Positions 7,936 through 17,728 of a stretch of DNA of 64,000 nt are shown one piece after another. The translations under genes and the position numbers were made by a program. Under the pieces are notes generated by a model that worked only from the letters and a program-made list of their open reading frames with translations, did no database searches and was not told where the DNA came from. The number at the start of each line of letters is the position of its first letter. The first letter of the stretch is position 1. Location: assembly GCA_031296915.1 (NCBI GenBank), contig JAVDPC010000031.1, positions 1 to 64,000 of the forward strand, given 5' to 3'. The stretch comes from Cerasicoccus frondis. Its GTDB lineage: Bacteria > Verrucomicrobiota > Verrucomicrobiia > Opitutales > Cerasicoccaceae.

Positions 7936-10900
7936 TCATTCAGCGCTTTGCATGAGCACCGCATCAGAAGTGTCCGGCGACCACATAAAGAAACCTGCCC
8001 CGTCGGTATCGACGTCTGGCTCGACTTCGATGATATCGATGGCTTCCCATGAGTGTAAATCAGGGCTATAGAGCAGCTGCAGTTTGAGTTGGATCTGGCC
8101 TTCGTCGCCAAGTTGAATCACCGGACGATCACCCGCCAAGCCAACAATGGTGGACGAGCTGAAGAGTCCAAACTCAGTTTGCAAGTCCACGTTGTCGCGC
8201 AAGGCGTCCAGCAAGCTATCCCGCAAGTCCGTATCCTTGACGGTTGGGTCGAGCCCAAGCTGATACTCCACACCATCATTAAATAAGTCGCCATCGCTAT
8301 CCGCCAAGGTCGGGCTGGTATGGAGTTTCTGTTCGTCCAGGTTGTTCAGGCCATCGCCGTCCACATCGTCATCGGCGTCATACACGAGGGAACCAAAGTT
8401 AGCTATTTCCCAAGCATCTTCCAAGCCGTCGCTATCCGAATCGACTGCATTCGAGGCAATGGCGAAGTCCCCCTGATAATCAAGGCGCGCCCAGACAACA
8501 TTGTTGGCGGCGTCGACACCCCAAACACCCACTGCGTCATCGGTGCTAGGGCTGCGGAATACCGGCTCGGCAATGAGTTGCCCCAACGTCACGCTCGCTG
8601 CATTTACCCAGTCACCCGGGTCTGAGTCCGCGTCGTCAGCATCGATGAATGCGACTAGATTCAATTGAGCTTCTTGCGAGGCGGACAGCTCACTGTCGTC
8701 GTAAGAGAGACTCAGCGTGTAAGCGTCACAGCGGTTGCGAACCGGGTCGTTCCGCATGCCATGAATGCTGGCGATGTCAGACGCCAACTCGACCCCTTCC
8801 GCATCATACCACTGTGATTGCTTTACCCATCCAATGGTAATGTTGCGGTAGAGACCGAACGTTTCGCTGTCCACGGTGTAATAAGTCGCATCACTGTTAG
8901 TTCCATCAGCAACTCGCAGACTGGTTCCGACAAAGCCATCTTTGTCCGGCGCGGTGTCGATGATGTTCGCGTCATTGTAAGCGCCTTGCGCCGCAACGTT
9001 GTACTGCCCACCATTACGGGAATACGTATAAGTATCCCAGATCGACCATTCGGTGAAAGAACCGTCGTCATGCTCGGGCGTCATCCAGTTGTGCATGGTG
9101 ACAAAGTCGCCATTGATCTCGATAATCTGAAACGCAATCGGCTCGCCCTCAGTGTGCGTGCTGTCGACCAGATGGTTGAGGCGTTGATCATCTGCCGGGA
9201 GTCGGGACAGGCTGTAGAACTTTTCCGATGCCGATCCGCAGGTGATGTAGAAGAACTCCGAACGTGCGTCGTTGTCCAAATCCACCGCCATGGAGCGGTC
9301 GTAGATATGGTTATGCCCCGCGAGCCAACCATCGATTTGATACTCTGCACATGCTTCGATAAATGGCTCTGGACCAGTGGAAATGTATTCCGTCATGGCA
9401 GGGTGTAGAGCCATCGCGAACAGGCCAGTGTGCGAGAATGGGAAGATATGCGCATCCGGATGTTCGCTGCGAATCTCCGCCAGTTTTGCGGTGATCCATT
9501 CACTGTAGTTCGTGTCCGTGCCGCCATCCCATTCGTCGAGCGCGATCATGAAGGTGTTGGCGCCTGTATCAAAGACGTAGGAGTAGTTCTTGTAGTTCGG
9601 CGTATCCACACTGCCGCCGGGCACATCCGTAGGATCGATCACCGCGCCTGCGCCCTCGAAGAGCCAAGGGAACGCCGCCTGCCAAACCCAGCTCAAACTA
9701 CTCGTCAAAGAGCTGGCCAATGAATCGTGGTTACCGCGCACCGGATAATACTCGATGCCGCTGTTGCGCAGTGGCGTGACCATTTGCGTCTTAAGCAACT
9801 CAAGCTGCGAAAGCTTGGAGTCGCCACTTGAGTTGCCGTCGGTTACATCACCAACTTCGATCACGAACGATGGGGCCAGCTCGATGAGCTTGAGCGCAAC
9901 GGCATTCGCTTCGTCAACCGGCACGCCATTCGTCGTGCCTTGCGTATCAGGAATCACCCCAAACCGCAGCGCATCGCCCAGTGAAGGCAGTGGCGCACGC
10001 AGCACCTCAATCGCCTCATCTACAACGATGTTCAACGTAAAGCTAGCGGAGCCATCTTCATTATCGGTGACTGAGATCACGAACACACTCGTGCCAACAT
10101 CCGCAAAGTCAGGCTTACCGGACAGAGAACCATCAGGATTGACCACCAGCCAATCCGGGCCGCTTACTTTAGTGTAATACAGCGTATCGCCATCGGGGTC
10201 AGTCACGTAATCATTGAGATCGCCGGCATAGCCGCTCAGCGCACTCGCGTTGACCTCGGCCGTCACCGTGTTGCTTTGCGGCACTGGCGCCAGCTCTGCC
10301 AGGTTACTGGTGTAAATAGTGCAATCGCTGATCGTTACCGTATCCGCATCCAGATTGTTTCCAACGCGGAAACCGACGCGATTGAAGGTCGATGCGTTCG
10401 GGCTGGAATCCGATCCCGTGAAGGCGCTCAGCAACACACCATCACTCTCGCGAATCAAGGCAGCATAGTAATCCATCGTGGAGTTTTCCGACCAGGACAG
10501 CGTCATGATCAGCCGGTAGTCGCCGTCCTCAATCGGCGCCTTGGGCAAGCTGAAAGTCGCGAGCTGCGAAGCGCCCGTGCGATTATAGAAAGCCTGGCCA
10601 CTCGCCGAGGATTTGCTAAAGAGCGCGGATGTCCCAGCATCATCAACGCCATCCGTTACGGCGAGATATCCCGACCAGACGTGCGAGCCTTCCGCACCGG
10701 AAAAGAGCCCCCAGGCAAAATTTTCCGCAGAGCCACCATTGTCACCAGTCAAGCCGCTGAAGCTCACCTGCGCAGTCAGCGTCAGCGTTGCGCCCGCCTG
10801 GTTTAAGACCACCTCTTCAAACGGCGCAAAGACAGCGGAACTCCGAGCAGAGTCCGTTGAACCGCCCCAGGATGGGGAGTCCGTTTCGGCGCCCGTCAAC

Positions 10901-13900
10901 GGAGCTGATCCCAGTGCGCTGGCCCACTCACCCTCCACGGCAAAAGAGTCATCGTAGTTGGTCGGCGCCTGGAAGTCTGCTCCCGTTCCCCAAGCATTGG
11001 GGTAAGCGCCCATGACCAACTCCAGCGTTGAGCCATCAGTGAAATCTGCATGGTGGACAACTGCTTCATCCAGCGTCTCATCATTGAGCTTAGCCGATTG
11101 AATGTAGTAGTTTTCACCCCCTGCATTCTCGGCCAGAATCGTAAAGACGTTGCCATTAGACGCATGGAATGACACTTCTGGGATGCGCGGTCCATGTAGA
11201 TAGTAGACATCCTGCGTCGCCATGGGGAAGAAGCCTGCCGTGGTGAAGAAATACAAGGACGACATGGCGCCGGAATCTTCATCTCCCGGATAACCATAGT
11301 CGCCGTAGCGCAGACGTAGCTGCGACGCCCAATACGACGTCAGGTATGGTCGGTGCGCGTAACCGAACAGGAACGTCGTCTGGAAGCCAGGCTCATTCGT
11401 GTAGTCGATGTAGCTGCCATTGCCCTGCGCCAAAGCGAACTCCAGACGCTGAATGAAGCGCGCGCGCCCGCCCATCAACTCGACTAGCTCATCACGCTGG
11501 TGCGGCACGTTGAACGAATAGTTCCAGCTAGTGCCCTGATAAAAGCCACTCGATGAAGTTGCCGCAGAAGAGTCGAACGTTCCATTACTGCTGCGGGCCT
11601 TGATGAAGCCCGTGAAGCCATCGCTGGCGGCGGATTCATCCCACACGTTACGCCAGTTTTCAGAACGGTCGCGCAAGAGCTCAGCTTCGGTCGAATAGCC
11701 AAGGCTTTCAGCGATCAGCGAGGCGCACCAATCTCCATGCGCAAAGCCAAGAGTGGACGAAGCGGAAGCGAGGCGGAAATCGTAGCCATTGGCATTGCCA
11801 TCGGTTGCGACATAGCCGAGGTTGCGGTATTCAGGCGTGCGGCGCGAGGCGTTAAACTCGAGCAAGTCCCAGACCTTCTCCCAATCGATGCCTTCGATCT
11901 GCTTGACGAATGCGTCCGCGATCACGCGATCCACTTCGTCGCCACCTTGGCCAACTTGATAATCCTTGCCTTGAATGAACGCGGTTTCGGCAACGCCATT
12001 GCGCTCGAAACGCTCGGCGAATGAATTTACGTTCGCGGCGACTGACTCTGGCCGCACGATGGCGAGCAACGGATAGAGCGTGATCCAAGTGTCCCAGAGC
12101 GTGTATTGGTCATCCCAAAATGGCGCATCCGCCGGCCAACCTGCCGGATCGCCAGTCCGGTCACGCGGCTGGATCAGGCTGTGATAAAGCGCAGTGTAAA
12201 ACAGGCGCGCTTCAATCTGGCTAATGTTCGGCGTTGCAACCGTGCCCAACGCGTCATTCCAAGCTGCTTTTGCTGCAGCCTCAACCGCATCGAAATCCCA
12301 ACCGGCATTTTCGTTTTCAAGGTATTGCTGGGCCTTGGCCACCGAGTCGAACGACACGGCGATCTTCAAGCGCACGACCTCGTCTTCGGTCGTATCAAAC
12401 GTCAGCCAGCCACCCAAACGTTGGCGTGTTGCGGTGGACGCCGTTAAAACGCCTTCACTCGCGCTCGACCCGATCCATGACCCGCCGGAAGTCGGCGTAC
12501 GGTCCACCTTCGCGTAAAAGTATAGATTGTAAGCGGCCGGGTTCCAATTGCCATCAAACTCTCCGCCGCCGCTGATGGTTCCATTCTCCAAATCGATCTC
12601 CAGCGAGCCACTGCGCATACCGCTGCTGCTGCCCAATTTGCGGGCGACGTCGAAGTTAATCCGCGCATCCGTCGAGGCCGGGAATTCAAATTCGTAAATG
12701 GCAGTGTTCGCTGTCGGCGCGAGAGCAAAATCAATGCCCCAGCGACTGAGCGTTCCTTTAAAGGAATAGGGATGCGCCTCCGCATCGACTAACACCGAAG
12801 CGTGATCATCCTCATCGATGTCCAGGCCAATGCGCGGCGAAACAAGGAAGTTCCCGTAAGAGAGAGTTGAGGAGCCTGCGCCGGTCGCGTGTATCTGAGC
12901 AAAGCCGACCACCGAGCTGCCCGCTGCATAGCCCGACGAAGCAGCCGCATCCGTATTGGGGCTGGGGTAAATAGACGACTGCGGCAAACACGCCCCCGGA
13001 GGGCAGGAGCCCGCCCCAATCGCCCCAATCCAGACGTCGACCAAGTCCGCTAATTCCGTATTCGGGTCCACTACCGGATCAGGCAAATCCTCATCCAGGG
13101 TGCGCCCTGGGTTTTGATACAATTGCAGGGCCTGCGTATCATCAATACGTCCCGTGTAGACTTGGAAATCGTCCACATCTCCGTGGAAGTCATGCAGGAT
13201 CGCGCCGTTTTGCAGCAACGCGCCAATCGTAAAATACCGCAGCGGATTAGTGGTAATTGCAACCCCGGCATCATCACTGCCGACCAGCTCGCCATCAAGA
13301 TAAACAAAGCGGGTATTTTCCAAAAACACCACCACCACATGACGCCATTCGCCCGTGACGACATCTTGGCCAGTCGCGATTTCGCCCACCGTTTCACCAT
13401 TGCGCTGCCAGGCAAACAAGGCGCGCTCACTCTCATGGCGAGAGGCAACTTCAAAGCCGGTCTCAAAGGTATCTGGGCTTGTCGAATCCGTGCTCATTCC
13501 CCAAACGGAATCGATTCCATCCGCCGCTTGGGCTGGATTTTGGCGAATCCAAAACGCCAAACTAAATGGACGGAATACACTGTAATCTCCCAGGATGGAC
13601 AGCTCGCTGCCTTGGCTTAAATCCGCCAATAAAAAGTCATCCGAGCCACCCAGGCTGACGTAGCCACCCACAGCGCCATCAGAGCCAATGAACTCAACGG
13701 CGTCTCCGTTGGCCGTCAAATCCGCAACACCAAGAGCGTCCGTCGCGTCGCCATCAAAGAGGTAGTAATGCGCCAAACTCGCCTCAGCCGCAGGGTCGGG
13801 ATATTGGTTAAAGCTGAGGTTATCGATCGCATGGCGCCCGTTGGAGCCATAAGTTTGCGAAGTCAGATCGAAGGTTAATGTGTAGCTCTCGCCCAACTCG

Positions 13901-14427
13901 CCGGTGAACTCCGGCTCAACCGTAACCACCGAAGTGCTCGTGCTGGCGTTGTTCATATTAAGCGTTTCGCTCCACACCACGCTGCCCTTGGAATTCGTCA
14001 GCATCAGGTTCCATACCGTCGTGCCACTCGATTCCTGCGTGTGAACGAAATCAAAGGAATTCAGCACGACGGCGTAACCCGCGTCGGCCTCAAAGGTGAT
14101 CGTATGGAAATCGATATCAAGCTGCCCTACCCTCGGGCTACCGCCTTCATTATCCCAATCGCCGCCGCCCACGGTCTTGTTTTCCAAGTTGTTGAACCAG
14201 GAGCTCGTGTGAATGTCCCACTGCCCATCCCAGAGCAAGGTGATGTTGGGCGTTACGCCATTGGTCACGACATAGCCGCTGCCATCCGCCGTGGCGTTGG
14301 AAGCGAGGTTTGACGGGATCGAGGTGTTGCTGCCCCCCAATTGACCAAAGCCAATGATCGTCGCATGGCCAATCGAAGCAGCGCCAGCGAGCACGCCAAA
14401 GGCGAGAAGTAGAGAAGAATGTTTCAT
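7936..14427 (-). CDS. Secreted GH92 alpha-mannosidase fused to a calcineurin-like phosphatase
   Basis: This is a 2163-residue multidomain exoprotein. After a signal peptide (1-22, ending near IGHA) come a beta-rich domain (about 23-205) that is the paralogue of the neighbouring PEP-CTERM protein, a LamG/concanavalin-like domain (about 215-440), and a GH92 domain (about 455-1150). The GH92 domain carries the family's acidic motif GDEDSGAMS near 1045 and WDTWITLYPLL near 790. GH92 enzymes are calcium-dependent exo-alpha-mannosidases. A beta-sandwich and a putative Ig-like domain follow (about 1180-1485). A metallophosphatase then begins near 1492 with PDTQG, GDVTDG, RGNHDS (about 1565), SHTG and GHNHIYDRS (about 1705). 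The C-terminus has thrombospondin type 3 calcium repeats (about 1995-2060, DSDSDGLEDAWE, DSDGDLFNDG). No PEP-CTERM tail is present. The fusion suggests action on phosphorylated mannans, which is inference. Confidence 0.9.
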   Translation of the reverse strand: MKHSSLLLAFGVLAGAASIGHATIIGFGQLGGSNTSIPSNLASNATADGSGYVVTNGVTPNITLLWDGQWDIHTSSWFNNLENKTVGGGDWDNEGGSPRVGQLDIDFHTITFEADAGYAVVLNSFDFVHTQESSGTTVWNLMLTNSKGSVVWSETLNMNNASTSTSVVTVEPEFTGELGESYTLTFDLTSQTYGSNGRHAIDNLSFNQYPDPAAEASLAHYYLFDGDATDALGVADLTANGDAVEFIGSDGAVGGYVSLGGSDDFLLADLSQGSELSILGDYSVFRPFSLAFWIRQNPAQAADGIDSVWGMSTDSTSPDTFETGFEVASRHESERALFAWQRNGETVGEIATGQDVVTGEWRHVVVVFLENTRFVYLDGELVGSDDAGVAITTNPLRYFTIGALLQNGAILHDFHGDVDDFQVYTGRIDDTQALQLYQNPGRTLDEDLPDPVVDPNTELADLVDVWIGAIGAGSCPPGACLPQSSIYPSPNTDAAASSGYAAGSSVVGFAQIHATGAGSSTLSYGNFLVSPRIGLDIDEDDHASVLVDAEAHPYSFKGTLSRWGIDFALAPTANTAIYEFEFPASTDARINFDVARKLGSSSGMRSGSLEIDLENGTISGGGEFDGNWNPAAYNLYFYAKVDRTPTSGGSWIGSSASEGVLTASTATRQRLGGWLTFDTTEDEVVRLKIAVSFDSVAKAQQYLENENAGWDFDAVEAAAKAAWNDALGTVATPNISQIEARLFYTALYHSLIQPRDRTGDPAGWPADAPFWDDQYTLWDTWITLYPLLAIVRPESVAANVNSFAERFERNGVAETAFIQGKDYQVGQGGDEVDRVIADAFVKQIEGIDWEKVWDLLEFNASRRTPEYRNLGYVATDGNANGYDFRLASASSTLGFAHGDWCASLIAESLGYSTEAELLRDRSENWRNVWDESAASDGFTGFIKARSSNGTFDSSAATSSSGFYQGTSWNYSFNVPHQRDELVELMGGRARFIQRLEFALAQGNGSYIDYTNEPGFQTTFLFGYAHRPYLTSYWASQLRLRYGDYGYPGDEDSGAMSSLYFFTTAGFFPMATQDVYYLHGPRIPEVSFHASNGNVFTILAENAGGENYYIQSAKLNDETLDEAVVHHADFTDGSTLELVMGAYPNAWGTGADFQAPTNYDDSFAVEGEWASALGSAPLTGAETDSPSWGGSTDSARSSAVFAPFEEVVLNQAGATLTLTAQVSFSGLTGDNGGSAENFAWGLFSGAEGSHVWSGYLAVTDGVDDAGTSALFSKSSASGQAFYNRTGASQLATFSLPKAPIEDGDYRLIMTLSWSENSTMDYYAALIRESDGVLLSAFTGSDSSPNASTFNRVGFRVGNNLDADTVTISDCTIYTSNLAELAPVPQSNTVTAEVNASALSGYAGDLNDYVTDPDGDTLYYTKVSGPDWLVVNPDGSLSGKPDFADVGTSVFVISVTDNEDGSASFTLNIVVDEAIEVLRAPLPSLGDALRFGVIPDTQGTTNGVPVDEANAVALKLIELAPSFVIEVGDVTDGNSSGDSKLSQLELLKTQMVTPLRNSGIEYYPVRGNHDSLASSLTSSLSWVWQAAFPWLFEGAGAVIDPTDVPGGSVDTPNYKNYSYVFDTGANTFMIALDEWDGGTDTNYSEWITAKLAEIRSEHPDAHIFPFSHTGLFAMALHPAMTEYISTGPEPFIEACAEYQIDGWLAGHNHIYDRSMAVDLDNDARSEFFYITCGSASEKFYSLSRLPADDQRLNHLVDSTHTEGEPIAFQIIEINGDFVTMHNWMTPEHDDGSFTEWSIWDTYTYSRNGGQYNVAAQGAYNDANIIDTAPDKDGFVGTSLRVADGTNSDATYYTVDSETFGLYRNITIGWVKQSQWYDAEGVELASDIASIHGMRNDPVRNRCDAYTLSLSYDDSELSASQEAQLNLVAFIDADDADSDPGDWVNAASVTLGQLIAEPVFRSPSTDDAVGVWGVDAANNVVWARLDYQGDFAIASNAVDSDSDGLEDAWEIANFGSLVYDADDDVDGDGLNNLDEQKLHTSPTLADSDGDLFNDGVEYQLGLDPTVKDTDLRDSLLDALRDNVDLQTEFGLFSSSTIVGLAGDRPVIQLGDEGQIQLKLQLLYSPDLHSWEAIDIIEVEPDVDTDGAGFFMWSPDTSDAVLMQSAE

Positions 14428-14669
14428 ATCAAAATTATTCGCTAAAGGATAAAATCCAGCAACCTGCCCTGACAGCCATTGCCAGCCTGATCCGCCATCA
14501 TGGAACCTAAATAAACGCTCTGTAGATCAGCGTAATTCACTCGAGTGAGACAAGGCGCACCCTGCCAATCACTATGACTGGTCCATGACCTCAGAAGAGA
14601 GTTCGCGGTGACGGACTCCAACCGCCACCGCGCGCTCACTAACTAAGCGATACTAAGCTGCTAAAAAGG

Positions 14670-15389
14670 TTAGTTTGCCTGCTGTTGACGACGGCGCAGA
14701 AGCGGGACTAAAACGCACAAGCCCATGATCGCGGCTACCGTCGAGGGCTCGGGAATGACACTCGTCTGACTGAAGTTCAAGTTGTCAATGCCATGGCGGC
14801 CATTGGAACCGTAGCTTTCCGATTGCAGATTGAACGACAGCGTGTAGCTCTCACCAAGCAGACCAACGAAATCTGGAGTGATCGTCAGGATGGAGGTCTC
14901 AACGCTCGAATTATCCAGAGTCAGGAATTGGCTCCAGACGGTATTATCCGCAGAATCAGTGAGCGCCACATCCCAAGTCGTCACGCCCGTACTCTCAGCG
15001 GTATGGCCAAAATCAAATGAGTTCAGGACCAGCGCAAAACCGCTATCCACATCAAACGTGATGGAGTGAGAACTCGAATCAAGCTGCGCAATGCGATTGG
15101 CGCCGCCTTCGTTATCCCAGTCGCCACCGCCCACAGTCTTGTTTTCCAAATCATTGAACCATGAACTGGTGTGGACATCCCATTCGGAGTCCCAAGTCAG
15201 AGAAACATTCGGCGTGGCATCGCCCGAGACAACGAATCCGCTGCCGTCGGCGCTCGCGTTAGAACCAAAGTTGGTCGGAATGCCAGTATTACTGCCTCCG
15301 ATCTGGCCGAAGCCAAGTGAAGTCGCGTGAGATACGCTGGTAATCGTCGCTGCAAGCGCAGTGGCAAGGAGTTGAACGTGGAATTTCAT
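14670..15389 (-). CDS. PEP-CTERM sorted secreted protein
   Basis: This 239-residue protein has a signal peptide (1-22, ending SHA), a beta-rich domain (about 24-208) and a C-terminal sorting tail: VIPEPS, then a hydrophobic helix (STVAAIMGLCVLVPLL) and RRRQQQ. Such tails are recognised by an exosortase and usually go with exopolysaccharide production. The body is closely similar to residues 23-205 of the GH92-phosphatase protein encoded 242 nt downstream; both share FGQ(I/L)GGSNT, a conserved HTSSWFN and NLENKTVGGGDWDNEGG. It may therefore bind the same ligand or be exposed at the same place. No exosortase gene is in this window. Confidence 0.9.
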   Translation of the reverse strand: MKFHVQLLATALAATITSVSHATSLGFGQIGGSNTGIPTNFGSNASADGSGFVVSGDATPNVSLTWDSEWDVHTSSWFNDLENKTVGGGDWDNEGGANRIAQLDSSSHSITFDVDSGFALVLNSFDFGHTAESTGVTTWDVALTDSADNTVWSQFLTLDNSSVETSILTITPDFVGLLGESYTLSFNLQSESYGSNGRHGIDNLNFSQTSVIPEPSTVAAIMGLCVLVPLLRRRQQQAN

Positions 15390-16096
15390 TTCAGGACTGA
15401 TAGCTATGTTGAATCGAGGATGTGTGAAAAATTAATCAGACCTTAATCGCCCCGAAGTCCCTTTGGTCAACTAACAACTTTTTCCAACCTCATTTCTTTG
15501 CTCCGCCGTGACACAAGCAACCAAACAGACACAAACGTCACAGCGTTATGCTTAAATCTACACACGACCGAAACAATTAGTTCACTGAATGCTATATCTA
15601 TATAATACTAATAGCGCATCCGTTTAAAATAGCACAAAACAGAGAGTGCGCCTGGAGTTCGTCACGGCAAATCAGGCTTCAAGCATCGCCAGCGATCAAT
15701 TGGCGGAATCCGCACACATCTACTATTCATCAGGCATTTCGATCACCTCCCAAAGAAATTCCAACGTCTCCTTGAAACAGACCTCGCGACAACCAGCCTG
15801 AGCCCAACCACTTACCAACAATGGTTAAACCTAATTAAATCCCACATTTACCACAAATGTTATCCCACACACTAAAAACAAGAATCCCTAACAACACACC
15901 CCAAATAGAGAATCAACAAACACCCCATCAACATCAGTTAAAACACTTAGCAGTACCGCTAATCTGAGTAACAAAACCGACACAATCATGAACGACTCAG
16001 TTGGAGAAATCCCAGCGAAAGCACACCACGACAGGCTACACAAAAATGCTGATGCTGCATTGACCCAACGCTTGCGGCGCAATAGTTTGGTGGCAA
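15390..16096. other. Gene-free AT-rich spacer
   Basis: About 700 nt lie between the divergent PEP-CTERM gene and the SDR-type gene. The sequence is AT- and C-rich on the plus strand from 15800 on, with many ACA/CAC runs, and has no open frame I would defend. It must contain the promoters of both flanking genes, but I cannot place them. Confidence 0.5.
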
Positions 16097-17641
16097 ATGG
16101 GCGACACGACTGCCAATGAGCACGCGCGCAGCGTCGTGCAGGACTTTGCCCCAGATGCGAAGACGCCGCCTGCGCGCCAGCGGGATGAGCAACCCCTGGT
16201 GGTGCTCGCCGGAGCCAGCGGCTTTGTCGGCGCCAGCCTGCGCATCGCCTTGTCCGAGCGCTACCGCTGGCGGGCTTTGACACGTTCCGAGGCCATCGTG
16301 AACCGCAAGGAAACGCGCGACAACACCGAGTGGCGCCTGTGTGACCTCTATTCACTGCCCCGCGTGGAGGAGGCCATGGAAGGCGCGGACTACGCCATCT
16401 ACCTCGTCCACTCCATGCTGCCTTCCAGTCGGCTGGTGCAAGCCAAGTTTGAGGACCTCGATTTGCTGCTGGCGGATAACTTCGCCCGCGCCGCCGAAGC
16501 AGCCGGCGTGAAGCATATTTTGTATCTGGGCGGGCTAATTCCCGATGACGATTATCTGTCTCCGCATCTGCGGAGCCGTCAGGAGGTCGAGCATGTGCTG
16601 CGCAGTCGCGGCGTGCCCGTCACCGTGCTGCGGGCGGGTTTGATCATCGGGCCAGGCGGCTCGTCGCTGCGCATTTTGATCAACCTCGTGCGTCGGTTGC
16701 CTATCATGCTGATGCCTAAGTGGACCTATTCGGAGACGCAGTCGGTGGATATCCGGGACGTCATTCGCGCATTCGACATCGCCATGGACAAACGGGGCTT
16801 CTGGAACGGCACTTTCGACCTCGGTGGCCATCAGCCCATGACTTACCGGGACATGATTCTGCGCACGGCGACGATCCTCGGGCGCAAACCGCTGGCGGTC
16901 GATGTGCCGGTCAACTGGTTTGCGATTTCGCGGCAATGGGTGTCCGCGCTCAGTGGCGTATCCTCGCAGCTCGTTAATCCGCTCCTCGAAAGCCTGAGCC
17001 ATAGCCTGCGCGCACAGGAGAACCCACTGCTGGAGGCAATACAGCCGACCGTTCCCTTCGAAGATTCCTTACGCAGCGCCGTAGACAAGGATGGCGCCCC
17101 CCTGCCCAACCCGCGCAGCCTCACCCAGGCCACCGACGATAAACTCATAAAAAAAGCGCGGCGCGTGCGATCCGTGCAACGCATGCCCCTGCCCTCTGGC
17201 TGGGACGCGCCTTACATCGCTCAAGTCTATGGCCAATGGCTGACCGATAATTCATTTCACCTGATCAATGTGCAACGCGATCAGTCGAACACTATCCGCT
17301 TCATGCTGCAATTCCCGGGCGTTAAATTGAAGCTGCTGGAGCTGACGCCCACGCCCTATACCCGCGGCGGCGGACGGCGGCGCGCGTTCTACATCTCGGG
17401 TGGATTCCTCGCGCGACAAGTCGACCCGCCAGGCCGCTTCGAGTTTCGCATTTTCCCGGAGAACTTCTGTCTGATTGCGGCAATCCACGGCTTTGCCCCG
17501 CGCCTGCCCTGGTGGTTTTATGAATGTTCGCAGGCGGTCGTGCACTACTTCGTCATGCAGGCCTTTGGCCGCTATCTGTGGAAGCAGGCCAAAGCCGGCG
17601 TGTCCATGCCCGCACCCGAGGAGGTCGAAACTCCCAACTGA
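16097..17641 (+). CDS. Atypical SDR (NAD(P)-binding epimerase-like) protein
   Basis: This 514-residue protein has an N-terminal Rossmann fold of the atypical short-chain dehydrogenase type. VVLAGASGFVGASL (about 35-48) is the glycine-rich dinucleotide loop, LVHSM and LYLGGLIPDD follow, and VLRAGLIIGPGG is near 175-186. This resembles NDUFA9/YwnB-like binding proteins rather than a classic YxxxK epimerase; I see no clear Tyr-Lys catalytic pair. Residues about 360-514 form a second, unrecognised domain with aromatic-rich segments (RLPWWFYECSQAVVHYFVMQ), perhaps membrane-associated. It is a single gene with its own upstream spacer, and the SYLF gene starts 87 nt after it. The substrate is unknown. 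Confidence 0.75.
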   Translation: MGDTTANEHARSVVQDFAPDAKTPPARQRDEQPLVVLAGASGFVGASLRIALSERYRWRALTRSEAIVNRKETRDNTEWRLCDLYSLPRVEEAMEGADYAIYLVHSMLPSSRLVQAKFEDLDLLLADNFARAAEAAGVKHILYLGGLIPDDDYLSPHLRSRQEVEHVLRSRGVPVTVLRAGLIIGPGGSSLRILINLVRRLPIMLMPKWTYSETQSVDIRDVIRAFDIAMDKRGFWNGTFDLGGHQPMTYRDMILRTATILGRKPLAVDVPVNWFAISRQWVSALSGVSSQLVNPLLESLSHSLRAQENPLLEAIQPTVPFEDSLRSAVDKDGAPLPNPRSLTQATDDKLIKKARRVRSVQRMPLPSGWDAPYIAQVYGQWLTDNSFHLINVQRDQSNTIRFMLQFPGVKLKLLELTPTPYTRGGGRRRAFYISGGFLARQVDPPGRFEFRIFPENFCLIAAIHGFAPRLPWWFYECSQAVVHYFVMQAFGRYLWKQAKAGVSMPAPEEVETPN

Positions 17642-17728
17642 AAACGAGCGCGCGCATGGCCGGATTAATTTTCAGGCATACCCCGTTTTTTGCTTACCTT
17701 GCAACCAACGACGCCCTAAACTGAGCCC

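Noticed and set aside
7936..8000. PEP-CTERM or other sorting tail on the GH92-phosphatase protein
   Set aside because: The C-terminus (DTSDAVLMQSAE) has no hydrophobic helix or basic end.
14442..14639. 65-codon frame between the PEP-CTERM and GH92 genes
   Set aside because: Lies in a 242-nt spacer, has no ribosome-binding site or recognisable motif; likely chance.
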